A DNA stretch of 45,597 nt from Marmoricola sp. (GTDB taxonomy: Bacteria; Actinomycetota; Actinomycetes; Propionibacteriales; Nocardioidaceae), in NCBI GenBank assembly GCA_025965315.1, contig JAOPXD010000073.1:1-45597 (forward strand), in the 5' to 3' direction. The position numbers and the translations under genes are program-made. Every line of letters begins with the position of its first letter. The stretch's first letter is position 1. Of the stretch, positions 1 to 7,156 are shown piece after piece. The notes beneath the pieces were generated by a model. The model searched no databases, had not been told where the DNA came from, and was given only the letters and a program-made list of their open reading frames with translations.

Positions 1-38
1 TCTGGCAGCAGGCGACCGACCCGGTCACCAAAGCCTGA
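1..38 (+). CDS. possible 3' end of an upstream gene (partial)
   Basis: From base 3 an open frame runs WQQATDPVTKA and stops at TGA 36-38, 12 nt before the tRNA gene. Twelve codons are too few to identify a product. It is listed because a host gene ending just before a tRNA is a common arrangement, but it could be chance. Confidence 0.25.
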   Translation, partial: WQQATDPVTKA

Positions 39-50
39 TCCACTCCATCG

Positions 51-126
51 GGGGCCTTGGCGCAATTGGTAGCGCACCTGCTTTGCAAGCAGGGGGTTAG
101 GGGTTCGAGTCCCCTAGGCTCCACCA
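51..126 (+). tRNA. tRNA-Ala (anticodon TGC)
   Basis: A full cloverleaf can be folded. Acceptor arms are 51-57 and 116-122, with one G-U pair. The anticodon stem is 77-81/89-93 around loop TTTGCAA, with anticodon TGC at 84-86. The T arm carries GGTTCGAGTCC. The discriminator A is at 123 and an encoded CCA at 124-126. The gene is intact, but its 3' 47 bases are repeated at 31757-31803. The present 3' half was therefore most likely supplied by the integrated island, which is how elements using tRNA 3' ends keep the tRNA functional. Confidence 0.97.
80..126 (+). repeat. left attachment site, 47-bp core
   Basis: These 47 bases, from the anticodon stem of the tRNA-Ala gene through CCA, recur without mismatch at 31757-31803 in the same orientation. 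Outside the repeat the sequences differ immediately: CGAG follows here and TCCC at the other copy. With an integrase gene next to the distal copy, this is the expected pattern of site-specific integration into a tRNA gene. Confidence 0.93.
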
Positions 127-500
127 CGAGAAACCGCAGGTCATCCTGTGATTTCTGACTCTCTAGCAGCTTGAAGTGACCTGGTCTTCACCTCCACGTG
201 GGGAATACGTGGGGAATCGTTTCCTCTCACGCCCGCTCCAGCTATTGGGTCCGTGAAGGCACCGTGCCACCTGTACGCCTGCCGCCATCGCGTCACCGCA
301 TAGAACTTGTGCTCGTCCAAACGGACGACCTCGAAGGTGGTGCTGTGGTTGTCGTCTAGTCGTGCTCCTCCGACTACATCGGCACTGGCGCGTCGTCCAG
401 ATTGTCCTGGCCTGTAAATCGGATCGCTTTGCGGAACCGCGTGTGGCAGGCTAAAGGCCTCGGGACCCGTGCAATGCCCCTCCCCTCCCAGGAGTGCTCC
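127..500. other. gene-free left end of the island and leader of the CHAP gene
   Basis: No convincing coding frame is present. The stretch contains the paired CGTGGGGAAT sites at 197-217. It ends in the AGGAG ribosome-binding site (490-494) of the gene at 501. I see no terminator or clear promoter. Confidence 0.6.
197..217. promoter_or_regulatory. putative integrase arm-type sites, left end
   Basis: CGTGGGGAAT occurs at 197-206 and 208-217, an 11-bp period. The identical pair with identical spacing lies at 31653-31673, inside the other end of the island. Known tyrosine-integrase systems bind short direct repeats (arm sites) flanking the core with their N-terminal domain. The arm-site role here is inferred from position and repetition. 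Confidence 0.6.
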
Positions 501-1871
501 ATGGTCATCCGGCCCCCGGTACGCCCTTTCCTCCGGAAACGCGGTGTGCGATTTGTCGCGGTTATCGCGTTGGCCGCCTTTGCCGGTGCACCTGGACTAT
601 TGGTGCTGTCGGCAACCTCGGCGTCCGGGGTGAACTCGGTGCATGCGACCAGTGGAACAGGCGCGGTCTCCTGGGCGACCAACCACAACGACGAGGTTTA
701 CGGCACGTCTTCGGAGCAGCCGGCAAGTCAACATCAATGGTCGGGGTACTGCTGGACGTTCGTGTACGACGCGTTCGGCGGAGCAGCTCCTCGTGAGCCG
801 ACTGCTCAGGCCGCTTGGAACTATTACGCGGCGAAGGGGATGACCCATTCAGGGACGCCTCCAGGCGGAACGATCGCGTTCTGGTCGTACGGATCGGATG
901 GTCACGCAGCAGTCGCCGTCAGTGGTGGCATGACCATCGGTACGCATGGCTCCAGTGCAGACCGGTTCGCGACCGAGGAGGTCGCCTACAACAACCGTGG
1001 TCTGCCGTACCTGGGCTGGGTCGATCCCAATGCGACGAACCCTCCGCCGGCACCGTCGAAATGGCGGGCGTGGGAATCCTTAGCCACCGGAGTGTCGGCG
1101 GGTACCGCTGTGTCGTCCTGGGCGACCGGGCGGTTGGATGTGTTCTGGATCGGAAGTGATCACCACCTCTGGCACAAGTGGTACAGCAACGGTTGGTCTC
1201 AGCCTGAGAGCCTCGGGGGGAACCTGACTGGCGTTCCGTCTGCCGTGTCGTGGGGCCCGAACCGGATCGACGTGTTCGCCAAGGGCAACGACTCGAACCA
1301 GACCTTGCAGCACAAGTGGTTCAACGGCAAGTGGCAGCCTTGGGAGACTCTGGCAACCGGCGTCTCGGCGGGTACTGGCGTCTCGTCATGGAGTGCAGGG
1401 CGACTTGATGTGTTCTGGGTTGGGAACGACCACCACTTGTGGCACATGTGGGTCGGTAGTCGATGGTCCAGGCCTGAGAGCCTCGGGGGGAACCTGACTG
1501 GCGTTCCGTCTGCCGTGTCGTGGGGCCCGAACCGGATCGACGTGTTCGCCAAGGGCAACGACTCGAACCAGACCTTGCAGCACAAGTGGTTCAACGGGAC
1601 CGCGTGGCAACCGTGGGAGTCCCTTGCAAGCGGACTGTCCGCCGGCCCCGGAGTCTCGTCGTGGGGATCCGGGCGGCTTGACGTGTTCTGGACCGGAAGT
1701 GATCACCACCTCTGGCACAAGTGGTACAGCAGCGGTTGGGCCGGACCCGAGAACCTCGGGGGCAACGTCTCCGGCGTGCCGTCGGCGGTGTCGTGGGGCG
1801 TGAATCGGATTGACATCTTTGCCGAGGGCAACGACTCCAGTAGGACCCTTCAGCACAAGTGGTTTGGCTAG
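501..1871 (+). CDS. secreted CHAP-like amidase with C-terminal PLL-type beta-propeller repeats
   Basis: 456 aa. The start ATG at 501 has AGGAG 6 nt upstream. An Arg-rich N-terminus and hydrophobic segment (about 17-40) form a signal peptide, so the protein is probably exported. Residues 80-165 form a CHAP/NlpC-like amidase core with a probable catalytic Cys84 (GYCWTFVYDAF) and His135 (GHAAVAVSGG). Residues 182-456 are three double modules (W-x-WESLATG... DVFW... HHLWHKW / ESLGGN... DVFAKGND... LQHKWF) typical of PLL-like, DUF346-type lectin propellers that bind sugars. The inferred role is cell-wall or glycan targeting with peptidoglycan cleavage. The core resembles the second CHAP protein at 19980-20816. 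The propeller carries an exact 126-bp internal duplication. Confidence 0.85.
   Translation: MVIRPPVRPFLRKRGVRFVAVIALAAFAGAPGLLVLSATSASGVNSVHATSGTGAVSWATNHNDEVYGTSSEQPASQHQWSGYCWTFVYDAFGGAAPREPTAQAAWNYYAAKGMTHSGTPPGGTIAFWSYGSDGHAAVAVSGGMTIGTHGSSADRFATEEVAYNNRGLPYLGWVDPNATNPPPAPSKWRAWESLATGVSAGTAVSSWATGRLDVFWIGSDHHLWHKWYSNGWSQPESLGGNLTGVPSAVSWGPNRIDVFAKGNDSNQTLQHKWFNGKWQPWETLATGVSAGTGVSSWSAGRLDVFWVGNDHHLWHMWVGSRWSRPESLGGNLTGVPSAVSWGPNRIDVFAKGNDSNQTLQHKWFNGTAWQPWESLASGLSAGPGVSSWGSGRLDVFWTGSDHHLWHKWYSSGWAGPENLGGNVSGVPSAVSWGVNRIDIFAEGNDSSRTLQHKWFG
1202..1327 (+). repeat. 126-bp perfect direct repeat in the propeller, copy 1
   Basis: Bases 1202-1327 are identical to 1472-1597, a 270-bp period, while the flanking parts of each module differ at many positions. 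Identity over 42 codons including silent sites points to recent duplication or gene conversion between propeller blades. Confidence 0.95.
1472..1597 (+). repeat. 126-bp perfect direct repeat in the propeller, copy 2
   Basis: Second identical copy of the 1202-1327 segment. The third module (about 1742-1867) is clearly related but diverged at many silent positions, so homogenisation affected only the first two modules. Confidence 0.95.
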
Positions 1872-2232
1872 CAGCTAGGTTCGGCCCATATCCGAGTGCG
1901 GTCTGTAAACATCGGCTCGTGGTTCTCAGTGCTGCAACTTGTCGCGCCGGCCTCAGCTGCGCCCGTGCGTGCTCTGCGTATCGACATCGCAGGTGCCGCA
2001 CGAGACCTCCCGCTCTTGGCTAACTGTGGGCAACGCCTACAGCCGAGAACCTTGAGCTGCACAGCGGACCCCGTCACCTACGAAGACGGATCGCCGTTCC
2101 CAGTCAGCATCCGCGAGCGCTGACTGGGTCTCACCAGACGTCCCCAACCGGCAGGATTTCAACGGCGAGCTGTCCGTGTTCGCAATCGGACGGTTTCGGA
2201 CACGGTCGGTTTGAACCGTGCCAAGTTCCGCT
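1872..2232. other. intergenic stretch, no gene supported
   Basis: Open frames on both strands here lack ribosome-binding sites and protein-like composition. Near the right edge CACGGT (2201-2206) and ACCGTG (2215-2220) can pair, a weak hairpin that might end the leftward transcript from 2658. No T-run follows. Confidence 0.5.
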
Positions 2233-2658
2233 TCAAGGTCTGCCGATCACCGGATAAGCCTGCTCAATGTCATCCAGGCTGCTGATCCAACCACCGAGGT
2301 ACGTCTGATCTACCTCTGGCAGCTCGAAGGAGAGGACGTTTCCGTTGCCCGCCGCGTCTCTCAGTTCGCCCGAAATCTCGATCCGACCGCGAGATGCCGC
2401 CTGCACGGTGAGGGTGATCCATTGCTCCATGGTTTCAAGTACCGCCGAACCACTGAGAGTCTGACTGAGGGTCTTCAGATCCTCGTTGAATCTGCGGATC
2501 TCGTCGGTGCGGAGTGAAGCCCTGATGTCACCAACGAATCCGCCGACCGCTGCGGAGATCATGCAGATGATCCAGTTCCCGTCCCAGTAGTCGCTAGCGC
2601 CAGCGTGCTCACGACCAAGGACGGTGATGGAAAGATGCTCGACCTCCGTCGAACTCAT
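2233..2658 (-). CDS. WapI-family-like immunity protein (orphan)
   Basis: 141 aa from ATG 2658; an in-frame ATG at 2676 would add six residues, and neither start has a strong ribosome-binding site. It opens with a short strand region (LSITVLGRE) followed by the hallmark SDYWDGNWI, then an amphipathic middle. It ends with FELPEVDQTYL..SSLDDIEQAYPV. This layout matches WapI-type immunity proteins, small cytoplasmic proteins that neutralise a contact-dependent or polymorphic toxin. No toxin gene is adjacent or elsewhere in the window, so it may protect against toxins of other cells. The assignment rests on remembered family features. Confidence 0.6.
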   Translation of the reverse strand: MSSTEVEHLSITVLGREHAGASDYWDGNWIICMISAAVGGFVGDIRASLRTDEIRRFNEDLKTLSQTLSGSAVLETMEQWITLTVQAASRGRIEISGELRDAAGNGNVLSFELPEVDQTYLGGWISSLDDIEQAYPVIGRP

Positions 2659-2816
2659 GCGTAACTCTGCGGGCATGGGTCGAACTCTGTCAGAGCGGTG
2701 CTCGGCTTGGGGGACCCGAGCTGCGTCCTACAAACCGCAGAATCTGTTCTACGAGCTGCACGCTCCACAATCGGAGGGTTCTGGGACGGGCCGACACGCT
2801 ACCGGGCTCTGACAAT

Positions 2817-3341
2817 ATGAGCGGCATGTTGTACGACTGCTCGCCGGCTGTGGCGTTCTGGATGCGTTCGGCGCGTCCCGAACTCGCCGAGCACGGGTAC
2901 GCGCGGATCGACATCGACAACTTGTTCGCCGATCCGCCTGAGGACGCTGCACGATGCGCCTTATCCTGTCTCGCTTTGGCGGTCGCCGATATTCGGCGGA
3001 CGAGCGCAGCGGCGGACGGGATGCTGGTCCTTCCCCTGCCGTGGACAGAGACGCTGAGGTTGGACGCCCCGACTTTGAATGAGTTGTTCGATCAGGCTTG
3101 GGTTTACGGGCCTGGACTGGAAGTGCCGGGGCTGTATTTGGTCAACCGCTCGGTGTGGGCTGCCTACGAGCCGACCGAGATATATCGACGGCACTTGGAC
3201 TCGCAGGGCTTGCTGCCTGATGGATACGCCGCGTACACCAGGCGTCGAAGGTGGTCAGTTCCGAGAATCCGGTCGAGTACAACCGCGACGTTCGCATTCG
3301 AACGATCGATTGACCCGGCGTTCGCACAACCGGCCCTTTGA
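2817..3341 (+). CDS. hypothetical protein
   Basis: 174 aa from ATG 2817. An internal ATG at 2826 is possible and there is no Shine-Dalgarno, so it may be leaderless. The first 135 residues have good actinobacterial codon bias and soluble, mixed alpha/beta composition (LYDCSPAVAFWMRSARPELAEHGYARIDIDNLF..., LVLPLPWTETLRLDAPTLNELFDQAW). I recognise no domain. The last 35 residues are Arg/Ser-rich and of different composition. The original C-terminus may have been lost by a frameshift or recombination near 3225. It is divergent from the immunity gene at 2658. Confidence 0.5.
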   Translation: MSGMLYDCSPAVAFWMRSARPELAEHGYARIDIDNLFADPPEDAARCALSCLALAVADIRRTSAAADGMLVLPLPWTETLRLDAPTLNELFDQAWVYGPGLEVPGLYLVNRSVWAAYEPTEIYRRHLDSQGLLPDGYAAYTRRRRWSVPRIRSSTTATFAFERSIDPAFAQPAL

Positions 3342-3530
3342 GGATCGCCGGTGTCGCACAACCCGTGTGCCCGCGCTCACTCGTACGGAATCGTCTCAAA
3401 TCCCGTGTGCGAAATAGGCGTCGCAGAATCGGGTCGATCGACGGGATTCGCGCACCATCGATGTCGCTGGTGCGGGACCACCTGTGTGTTCGAGAGGGAG
3501 TTGGTTCCGAACGCAAAAGGATCCCTCGGG

Positions 3531-3560
3531 GGGTGGCCACGGCTGAAGCCGTGACCACCC
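3531..3560. terminator. strong hairpin downstream of the DUF4192 operon
   Basis: A 13-bp stem with one mismatch and loop TGAA (arms 3531-3543 and 3548-3560). There is no U-run on either side. Together with the hairpin at 3571-3597 it probably ends leftward transcription from 3662. Confidence 0.6.
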
Positions 3561-3570
3561 CCAAATGGCA

Positions 3571-3597
3571 AAGCCTCCGGCCGAATGGTCGGAGGCG
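3571..3597 (-). terminator. intrinsic terminator after DUF4192 gene
   Basis: On the minus strand GCCTCCG and CGGAGGC (3590-3596 and 3573-3579) pair around a 10-nt loop and are followed by a short TTT. It resembles the other GGAGGC hairpins in this operon at 4321 and 5462. Confidence 0.6.
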
Positions 3598-3661
3598 GAT
3601 ATGGGTCGAGCGTGGTGAACACCGGGGCGACAGACCCCAGGCGTAGCTCAGTTGTGGTTGG

Positions 3662-4297
3662 TCACAGGTCGATTCCCCTCGGGTTGGTCGCAGCCAGGAG
3701 CCGACTGGCCAGGGTGCGTGCGCGTTCCGGGAGGTTGCCACTCCCATCAACCAAGTCTTCTAGCCGATCGAGGTAGATCCAGGCCGCTGCGCCGTTGCCG
3801 CTTTTGTACGCGGCGATGGCCTTGGTCAGGACATCGTTGATGTCCGTGAGGCTCTGTACATCAGGCACTAGGCCCGCACGCGAAGCCGCGATCTTGCCTA
3901 GAGGTCGGACTGGTGCAGATACCGGTTCCCCGATTGCCTCCCAGGATCCGAAGCATTCACCGCTGGTGACGCGGAAGGCATCGAACACCGGCACCCCTGG
4001 GAGCCAGGTGGCAATGTCGTCAAGGAACTCCTCGGCCCGATCTACGGAGTCTTGGGTGAAAATCGCGACGACGCAGCCGCGGCCCCAGTGCCCAGAGCCG
4101 ATCGCCGGCATCAGCGCGTCACGGACGTCGCCTACGTTCGCATGCTGGAAGTCCATCCGTGCCGTCGGCGCATCGGCACCGATCCCAAGGATCACGATCG
4201 ACTCGATGGGGTGGAAGCCGAGCAGCGTGGGCACGATCGCAGCGGCATCTCCGCGGCTGTGGATGCTCACAGGCTCTTGTTCGGTTGTTGGTGACAT
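3662..4297 (-). CDS. DUF4192 family protein
   Basis: 211 aa. Start ATG 4297 is chosen because GAAAGGA precedes it by 7 nt; an upstream in-frame ATG (4318) sits on the terminator tail. The protein has the DUF4192 signature: an early alpha/beta segment with LLGFHPIESIVILGIG (residues about 25-45), a central P-V-x-D-A-F-x-V-x-x-G block and a helical C-terminus. The family is common in actinobacterial chromosomes, plasmids and phages and its biochemical role is unknown. It is the last gene of the leftward second-integrase module. Predicted cytoplasmic. Confidence 0.8.
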   Translation of the reverse strand: MSPTTEQEPVSIHSRGDAAAIVPTLLGFHPIESIVILGIGADAPTARMDFQHANVGDVRDALMPAIGSGHWGRGCVVAIFTQDSVDRAEEFLDDIATWLPGVPVFDAFRVTSGECFGSWEAIGEPVSAPVRPLGKIAASRAGLVPDVQSLTDINDVLTKAIAAYKSGNGAAAWIYLDRLEDLVDGSGNLPERARTLASRLLAATNPRGIDL

Positions 4298-4320
4298 TGT
4301 TTGGTTCCTTTCGGGCATGA

Positions 4321-4350
4321 AAAAGCCTCCAGACCGGACGGTCGGAGGCG
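4321..4350 (-). terminator. intrinsic terminator between DUF932 and DUF4192 genes
   Basis: Reading leftward, GCCTCC + GACCG pairs with CGGTC + GGAGGC (one bulged A), followed by TTTTT. The T-run ends 23 nt before the DUF4192 start codon, so the terminator sits just upstream of the ribosome-binding site. Confidence 0.8.
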
Positions 4351-4380
4351 GTTGTCGGGTTCGTAGAGTTGGGTGACGGC

Positions 4381-5439
4381 CTACGCGAGCACCTTCTCTA
4401 GAACTGCTAGGGCCTCCCGGTCGGTCTTCCCGAAGTCGCCGGCGATCGTGCGCAACATGTTCCGCTCAGCTCTACTCGCACCCCTGACAGTCCCTTCGTG
4501 GTGCTCGTAGGTGTTGACCGCCTGGATCACTCCGTGGGCGGTTCCTGCCCAGGGTGCGACCCGCAGGTCGTGGGCGTAGAGCCGCTCCAAGGTGCTGCGC
4601 TTCTTGTCCGCGAGCGTGGGTGCCTTACCGGACAGTGGGTGACCGACCTGGTCAGTGCGCGGGACGTACGCGTCCAGGAAGCGTCGCCAGGAGGCCGCGG
4701 GGACTTGTTGTGAGCATTGCTGCTGGATCTCTGCGGCGAAGTCCTCAGCGAGGGTGTGAACGAGCGCAAGCGCGTCCCGCGCATCGACCAGGCGGGCTGT
4801 GGAGTACTTCGTGTGTTTCACCTTGAACGCCTGCCCGGTCTCCGCGAGTGCTGCTTCCCGGGTGTTGTCACAGACCACGTCCGTGATCGTTCTCTTGAAC
4901 GTTGTCGCGATCGACCCGTCGAAGCTGGTCGTAGCGAGCAGGTTGGGGCGGAACTCAACTCCTTCTGGAGTGGTGATGGACTCGGGCACGCTGACCTCGA
5001 CCCACGCGACCGCGCCGGTCCGCAACAGTCCGGCCGAAGAGATCGACAGGCTGTCGTCGAGGATGTTCGCCACGGTCGTGACCAACCAAGTGTCGTACTG
5101 GTGGGCCGCGTAGCCGTTGGAGAAGATCCCCATCACATGATCGTCATCAGAACGGCAGATCGCCTGCTTGTCCGACACCGTCGCCCACCTGGCCGGGACC
5201 CCGTACTCGTTGAGGTGGGTCATCGTGTCGAGGTCTGCGACCTGCTCGACAGCGATGGGCCGAGAGACTGCTTCCCAATCGAACAAGCGCCGGCGTACGT
5301 CTTCGACCGGGATGGGCCCGGGGTAATGGTTGGGCTCTTCGGCTTGCAGGTCGGCGCGGTAGTGCCAAGCCGTTCCACGTGCATTGGTGTTGCCGATCAA
5401 GGTGCTGGAGTTCAAGTGCTCAAGGGTTTCTCTGGACAT
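4381..5439 (-). CDS. DUF932 family phage/plasmid-like protein
   Basis: 352 aa from ATG 5439, preceded by AGAGAGGC. Typical DUF932 features: N-terminal MSRETLEHLNSSTLIGN, a VPARWATVSDKQAICRSDDD block, the central SISSAGLLRTGAVAWVEVSVPE segment, NLLATTSFDGSIATTFKRTITDVVCDNT, and a helical C-terminal third. DUF932 proteins are found on phages, plasmids and conjugative elements of many bacteria and have no assigned activity. Terminators lie both upstream (5462-5492) and downstream (4321-4350), so the gene is insulated within its operon. Residue positions were not compared with a model. Confidence 0.85.
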   Translation of the reverse strand: MSRETLEHLNSSTLIGNTNARGTAWHYRADLQAEEPNHYPGPIPVEDVRRRLFDWEAVSRPIAVEQVADLDTMTHLNEYGVPARWATVSDKQAICRSDDDHVMGIFSNGYAAHQYDTWLVTTVANILDDSLSISSAGLLRTGAVAWVEVSVPESITTPEGVEFRPNLLATTSFDGSIATTFKRTITDVVCDNTREAALAETGQAFKVKHTKYSTARLVDARDALALVHTLAEDFAAEIQQQCSQQVPAASWRRFLDAYVPRTDQVGHPLSGKAPTLADKKRSTLERLYAHDLRVAPWAGTAHGVIQAVNTYEHHEGTVRGASRAERNMLRTIAGDFGKTDREALAVLEKVLA

Positions 5440-5461
5440 GGTCTTGCCTCTCTTGAAACGC

Positions 5462-5492
5462 AAAAAAAGCCCCCGGCGAGTGCCGGAGGCTT
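5462..5492 (-). terminator. intrinsic terminator upstream of DUF932 gene
   Basis: On the minus strand an 11-bp stem with one mismatch (AAGCC..CGGC / GCCG..GGCTT) and a 4-nt loop is followed by seven T residues. The DUF932 start is 23 nt beyond the T-run. Confidence 0.85.
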
Positions 5493-5512
5493 GGAGTGGG
5501 TGGAGCGTTTGG

Positions 5513-5830
5513 TCAGGCCCAGGAGAGCCCGTCATCGTCGAGATGAACCGGTGGACGGAACAGCCGCAGTAGGGCCATGTACGTCGTGAGGATCTGATCG
5601 GCGACGAACCTGGCCAGGTAGTTGGGCTTGAAGAGCCCGACGGTGATCTGCAGCAGATCCCTGATTGCTTGGGCGTAGGCGATCTCGCCGAGCATCCGGT
5701 CCACGTGGTCTTCCCAGAGCAGCGCAAGCTCCCTGAGTGTCGCGGAGTACCAGGCGGCTGTGAGCTTCCTGATCTTCTTGACCCAGCGACCGACCTTCTT
5801 GAGCCGGTTCAGGTACTTCTTTGTCTTCAT
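5513..5830 (-). CDS. small basic protein of the second integrase module
   Basis: 105 aa. ATG 5830 is chosen because AAGGAA lies just upstream and it starts 25 nt after the integrase stop. The first 25 residues are Lys/Arg-rich (KTKKYLNRLKKVGRWVKKIRK), then a helical middle (AAWYSATLRELALLWEDHVDRMLGEIAYAQAIRDLL) and a moderately hydrophobic C-terminal half. I do not recognise it. The basic head suggests nucleic-acid binding or membrane association, which is inference only. It is the only gene pair in this module (with int) without a terminator between. Confidence 0.65.
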   Translation of the reverse strand: MKTKKYLNRLKKVGRWVKKIRKLTAAWYSATLRELALLWEDHVDRMLGEIAYAQAIRDLLQITVGLFKPNYLARFVADQILTTYMALLRLFRPPVHLDDDGLSWA

Positions 5831-5855
5831 GTGATTCCTTCCTGTTGGTGTTTCT

Positions 5856-6857
5856 TCAGTGGGCAAACACGAGGTCCGCGAGCCGCTCAGCTGATTCCTG
5901 GGCGACGTGCGGGGCGATGTGGCAGTAGATGTCAGCCGTGACGACGATCGAGCTGTGCCCGAGCCTGCGGCTGACTTCGATCAGCGACTCTCCTGCGGCG
6001 AGGCCGACCGATGCCGAGGTGTGGCGCAGGTCGTGGAGCCTGATCCGAGGCAGCCCGTGGATGGCGACGAGCTTGTCGAAGTGCCGCGAGACATAGGTCG
6101 GGTCGAGCGGGTCCCCGTCTTGGGCGGTGAAGACCAGGTCAGAGGTGACCGGATTCCCTATCCGATCACCCCTCTCGCAGTCCTGCTGATCCCTATGCCG
6201 ACCGAGCCGATCAACGGTGGCTGCGTCGATCGCCACCACCCGAGCACCGGACGCCGACTTCGGTGGCCCGATGACCGACCGGTTTCCGACGCGCACAGCG
6301 GACTGCTCGATACGCAGGTACCCGTGATCGAGGTCCACGTCGGACCATCGAAGCGCGACGACCTCTCCCCGACGAAGGCCACGTAGCCCGAGGAGGACAT
6401 AGAGCAGGTGAAGCCGGTCATCCGAGATCAGACCGAGGAACCGTCCGAGCTCGACTGCAGTCCAGACATCAACCCTGGCCTTGCGTACTGCGGGTAGTTC
6501 GACAGTGGTCGCTGGGTTCCGGTCGATGAGCCCACGCCGCACAGCAGTACTCAGCGCGCTGTTCAAGGTCGCATGAACCCTGCGCCGCGTTGCCGTGGAC
6601 ACCGGACGAGTGCGGGCACCATTGCCGCTCTCGATCCGGGCGTACATCTCCTCGATGTGCTCGGGCCGGAGATCCCCAAGCACCACCTGACCTAGGTGCG
6701 GGACCAGGTACAGCCGGACGTGCGATTCGTATGAAGCTCGGGTGGAAGGCCGAAGCGACTGCTTCCCCGCCAGCCAAACTGATAGGTACCTCGCCACGGT
6801 CAGGCAAGGCGCGTCATGCGACGGCGCGGGGATTTGCGCGAGATTGCGGATCTTCAT
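5856..6857 (-). CDS. tyrosine recombinase/integrase (second, internal)
   Basis: 333 aa from ATG 6857, with GAAAGGAG upstream. It has an N-terminal SAM-like arm (about 20-110) and a catalytic domain with Arg162 (GLRRGEV), Lys200, His275/Arg278 (HDLRHT), His301 (GHSS) and Tyr311 (DIYCH). All active-site residues are present, so it should be active. Tyrosine integrases cut and rejoin att sites for phage or island insertion. No att pair clearly flanks this copy. A member of the GGTGAYCGGAT palindrome family lies inside the gene at 6144-6170, coding GDRIGNPVT. It is either a nested older element's integrase or one with a different job from the int at 30433. Confidence 0.93.
   Translation of the reverse strand: MKIRNLAQIPAPSHDAPCLTVARYLSVWLAGKQSLRPSTRASYESHVRLYLVPHLGQVVLGDLRPEHIEEMYARIESGNGARTRPVSTATRRRVHATLNSALSTAVRRGLIDRNPATTVELPAVRKARVDVWTAVELGRFLGLISDDRLHLLYVLLGLRGLRRGEVVALRWSDVDLDHGYLRIEQSAVRVGNRSVIGPPKSASGARVVAIDAATVDRLGRHRDQQDCERGDRIGNPVTSDLVFTAQDGDPLDPTYVSRHFDKLVAIHGLPRIRLHDLRHTSASVGLAAGESLIEVSRRLGHSSIVVTADIYCHIAPHVAQESAERLADLVFAH
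6144..6170 (-). repeat. palindromic repeat, copy A (inside second integrase)
   Basis: GGTGACCGGAT, 5 nt, ATCCGATCACC: 11-bp arms with one mismatch. The same core occurs at 24817-24843 and in diverged form at 16761, 17555 and 19700. Here it is coding (residues 230-238 of the integrase). Confidence 0.75.
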
Positions 6858-7156
6858 GTGTTCTCCTTTCGGACATAGAAAAAGCCCGTAGTCCGTGACG
6901 AATCACGACTACGGGCTCAGCGTTAGATGACCGGCCGATACCGGCCATCTGGGTTATCGCTCAGTCAGGGCCAACTACCGGGCACACGTTCCTGGCGATG
7001 TATCCATTATCCCACGTTATCGAAACCAAGACAAGCAGTTCGGTCTCGCATAACTCCAGTTGGGGTGGATCTTGGGTCCACGATCTTGCCCGTGTTGTCG
7101 GGACCGTGCTGCGAGACTGGACCAGACGTTTCCGAGCCTGAGGATGAATACAGACC
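6858..7156. other. intergenic region between integrase and hsdM
   Basis: It holds the leftward terminator at 6883-6917 and the divergent 5' regions of the second integrase and the R-M operon. No gene or clear promoter hexamers were found. GGCCGATACCGGCC near 6932 is a short dyad. Confidence 0.5.
6879..6917 (-). terminator. intrinsic terminator upstream of second integrase
   Basis: On the minus strand AGCCCGTAGT + CGTGA pairs across a short loop (one bulged base) and is followed by TTTTT, then 21 nt to the integrase start. A terminator directly in front of a gene means that transcription entering from the right stops unless relieved. Confidence 0.85.

Larger units (their letters stand above)
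3342..3661. other. non-coding stretch with inverted repeats and terminators
   Basis: No gene is supported. The left half contains several scattered TTCGCA/TGCGAA and CGCACAACCCG-type words (about 3290-3460) without a regular period. The right half carries two hairpins (3531-3560 and 3571-3597), listed separately. Confidence 0.5.

Noticed and set aside
3280-3470. iteron-type replication origin
   Set aside because: TTCGCA/TGCGAA words recur but without constant spacing or orientation and without an adjacent Rep gene.
3640-3690. tRNA-like words (GTAGCTCAGTTG...GGTCGATTCC) suggesting a second tRNA or att site
   Set aside because: The D-arm-like and T-arm-like pieces are almost adjacent, there is no anticodon arm and no matching acceptor stem, and the region overlaps the end of the DUF4192 gene. 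Probably coincidence or a fossil.
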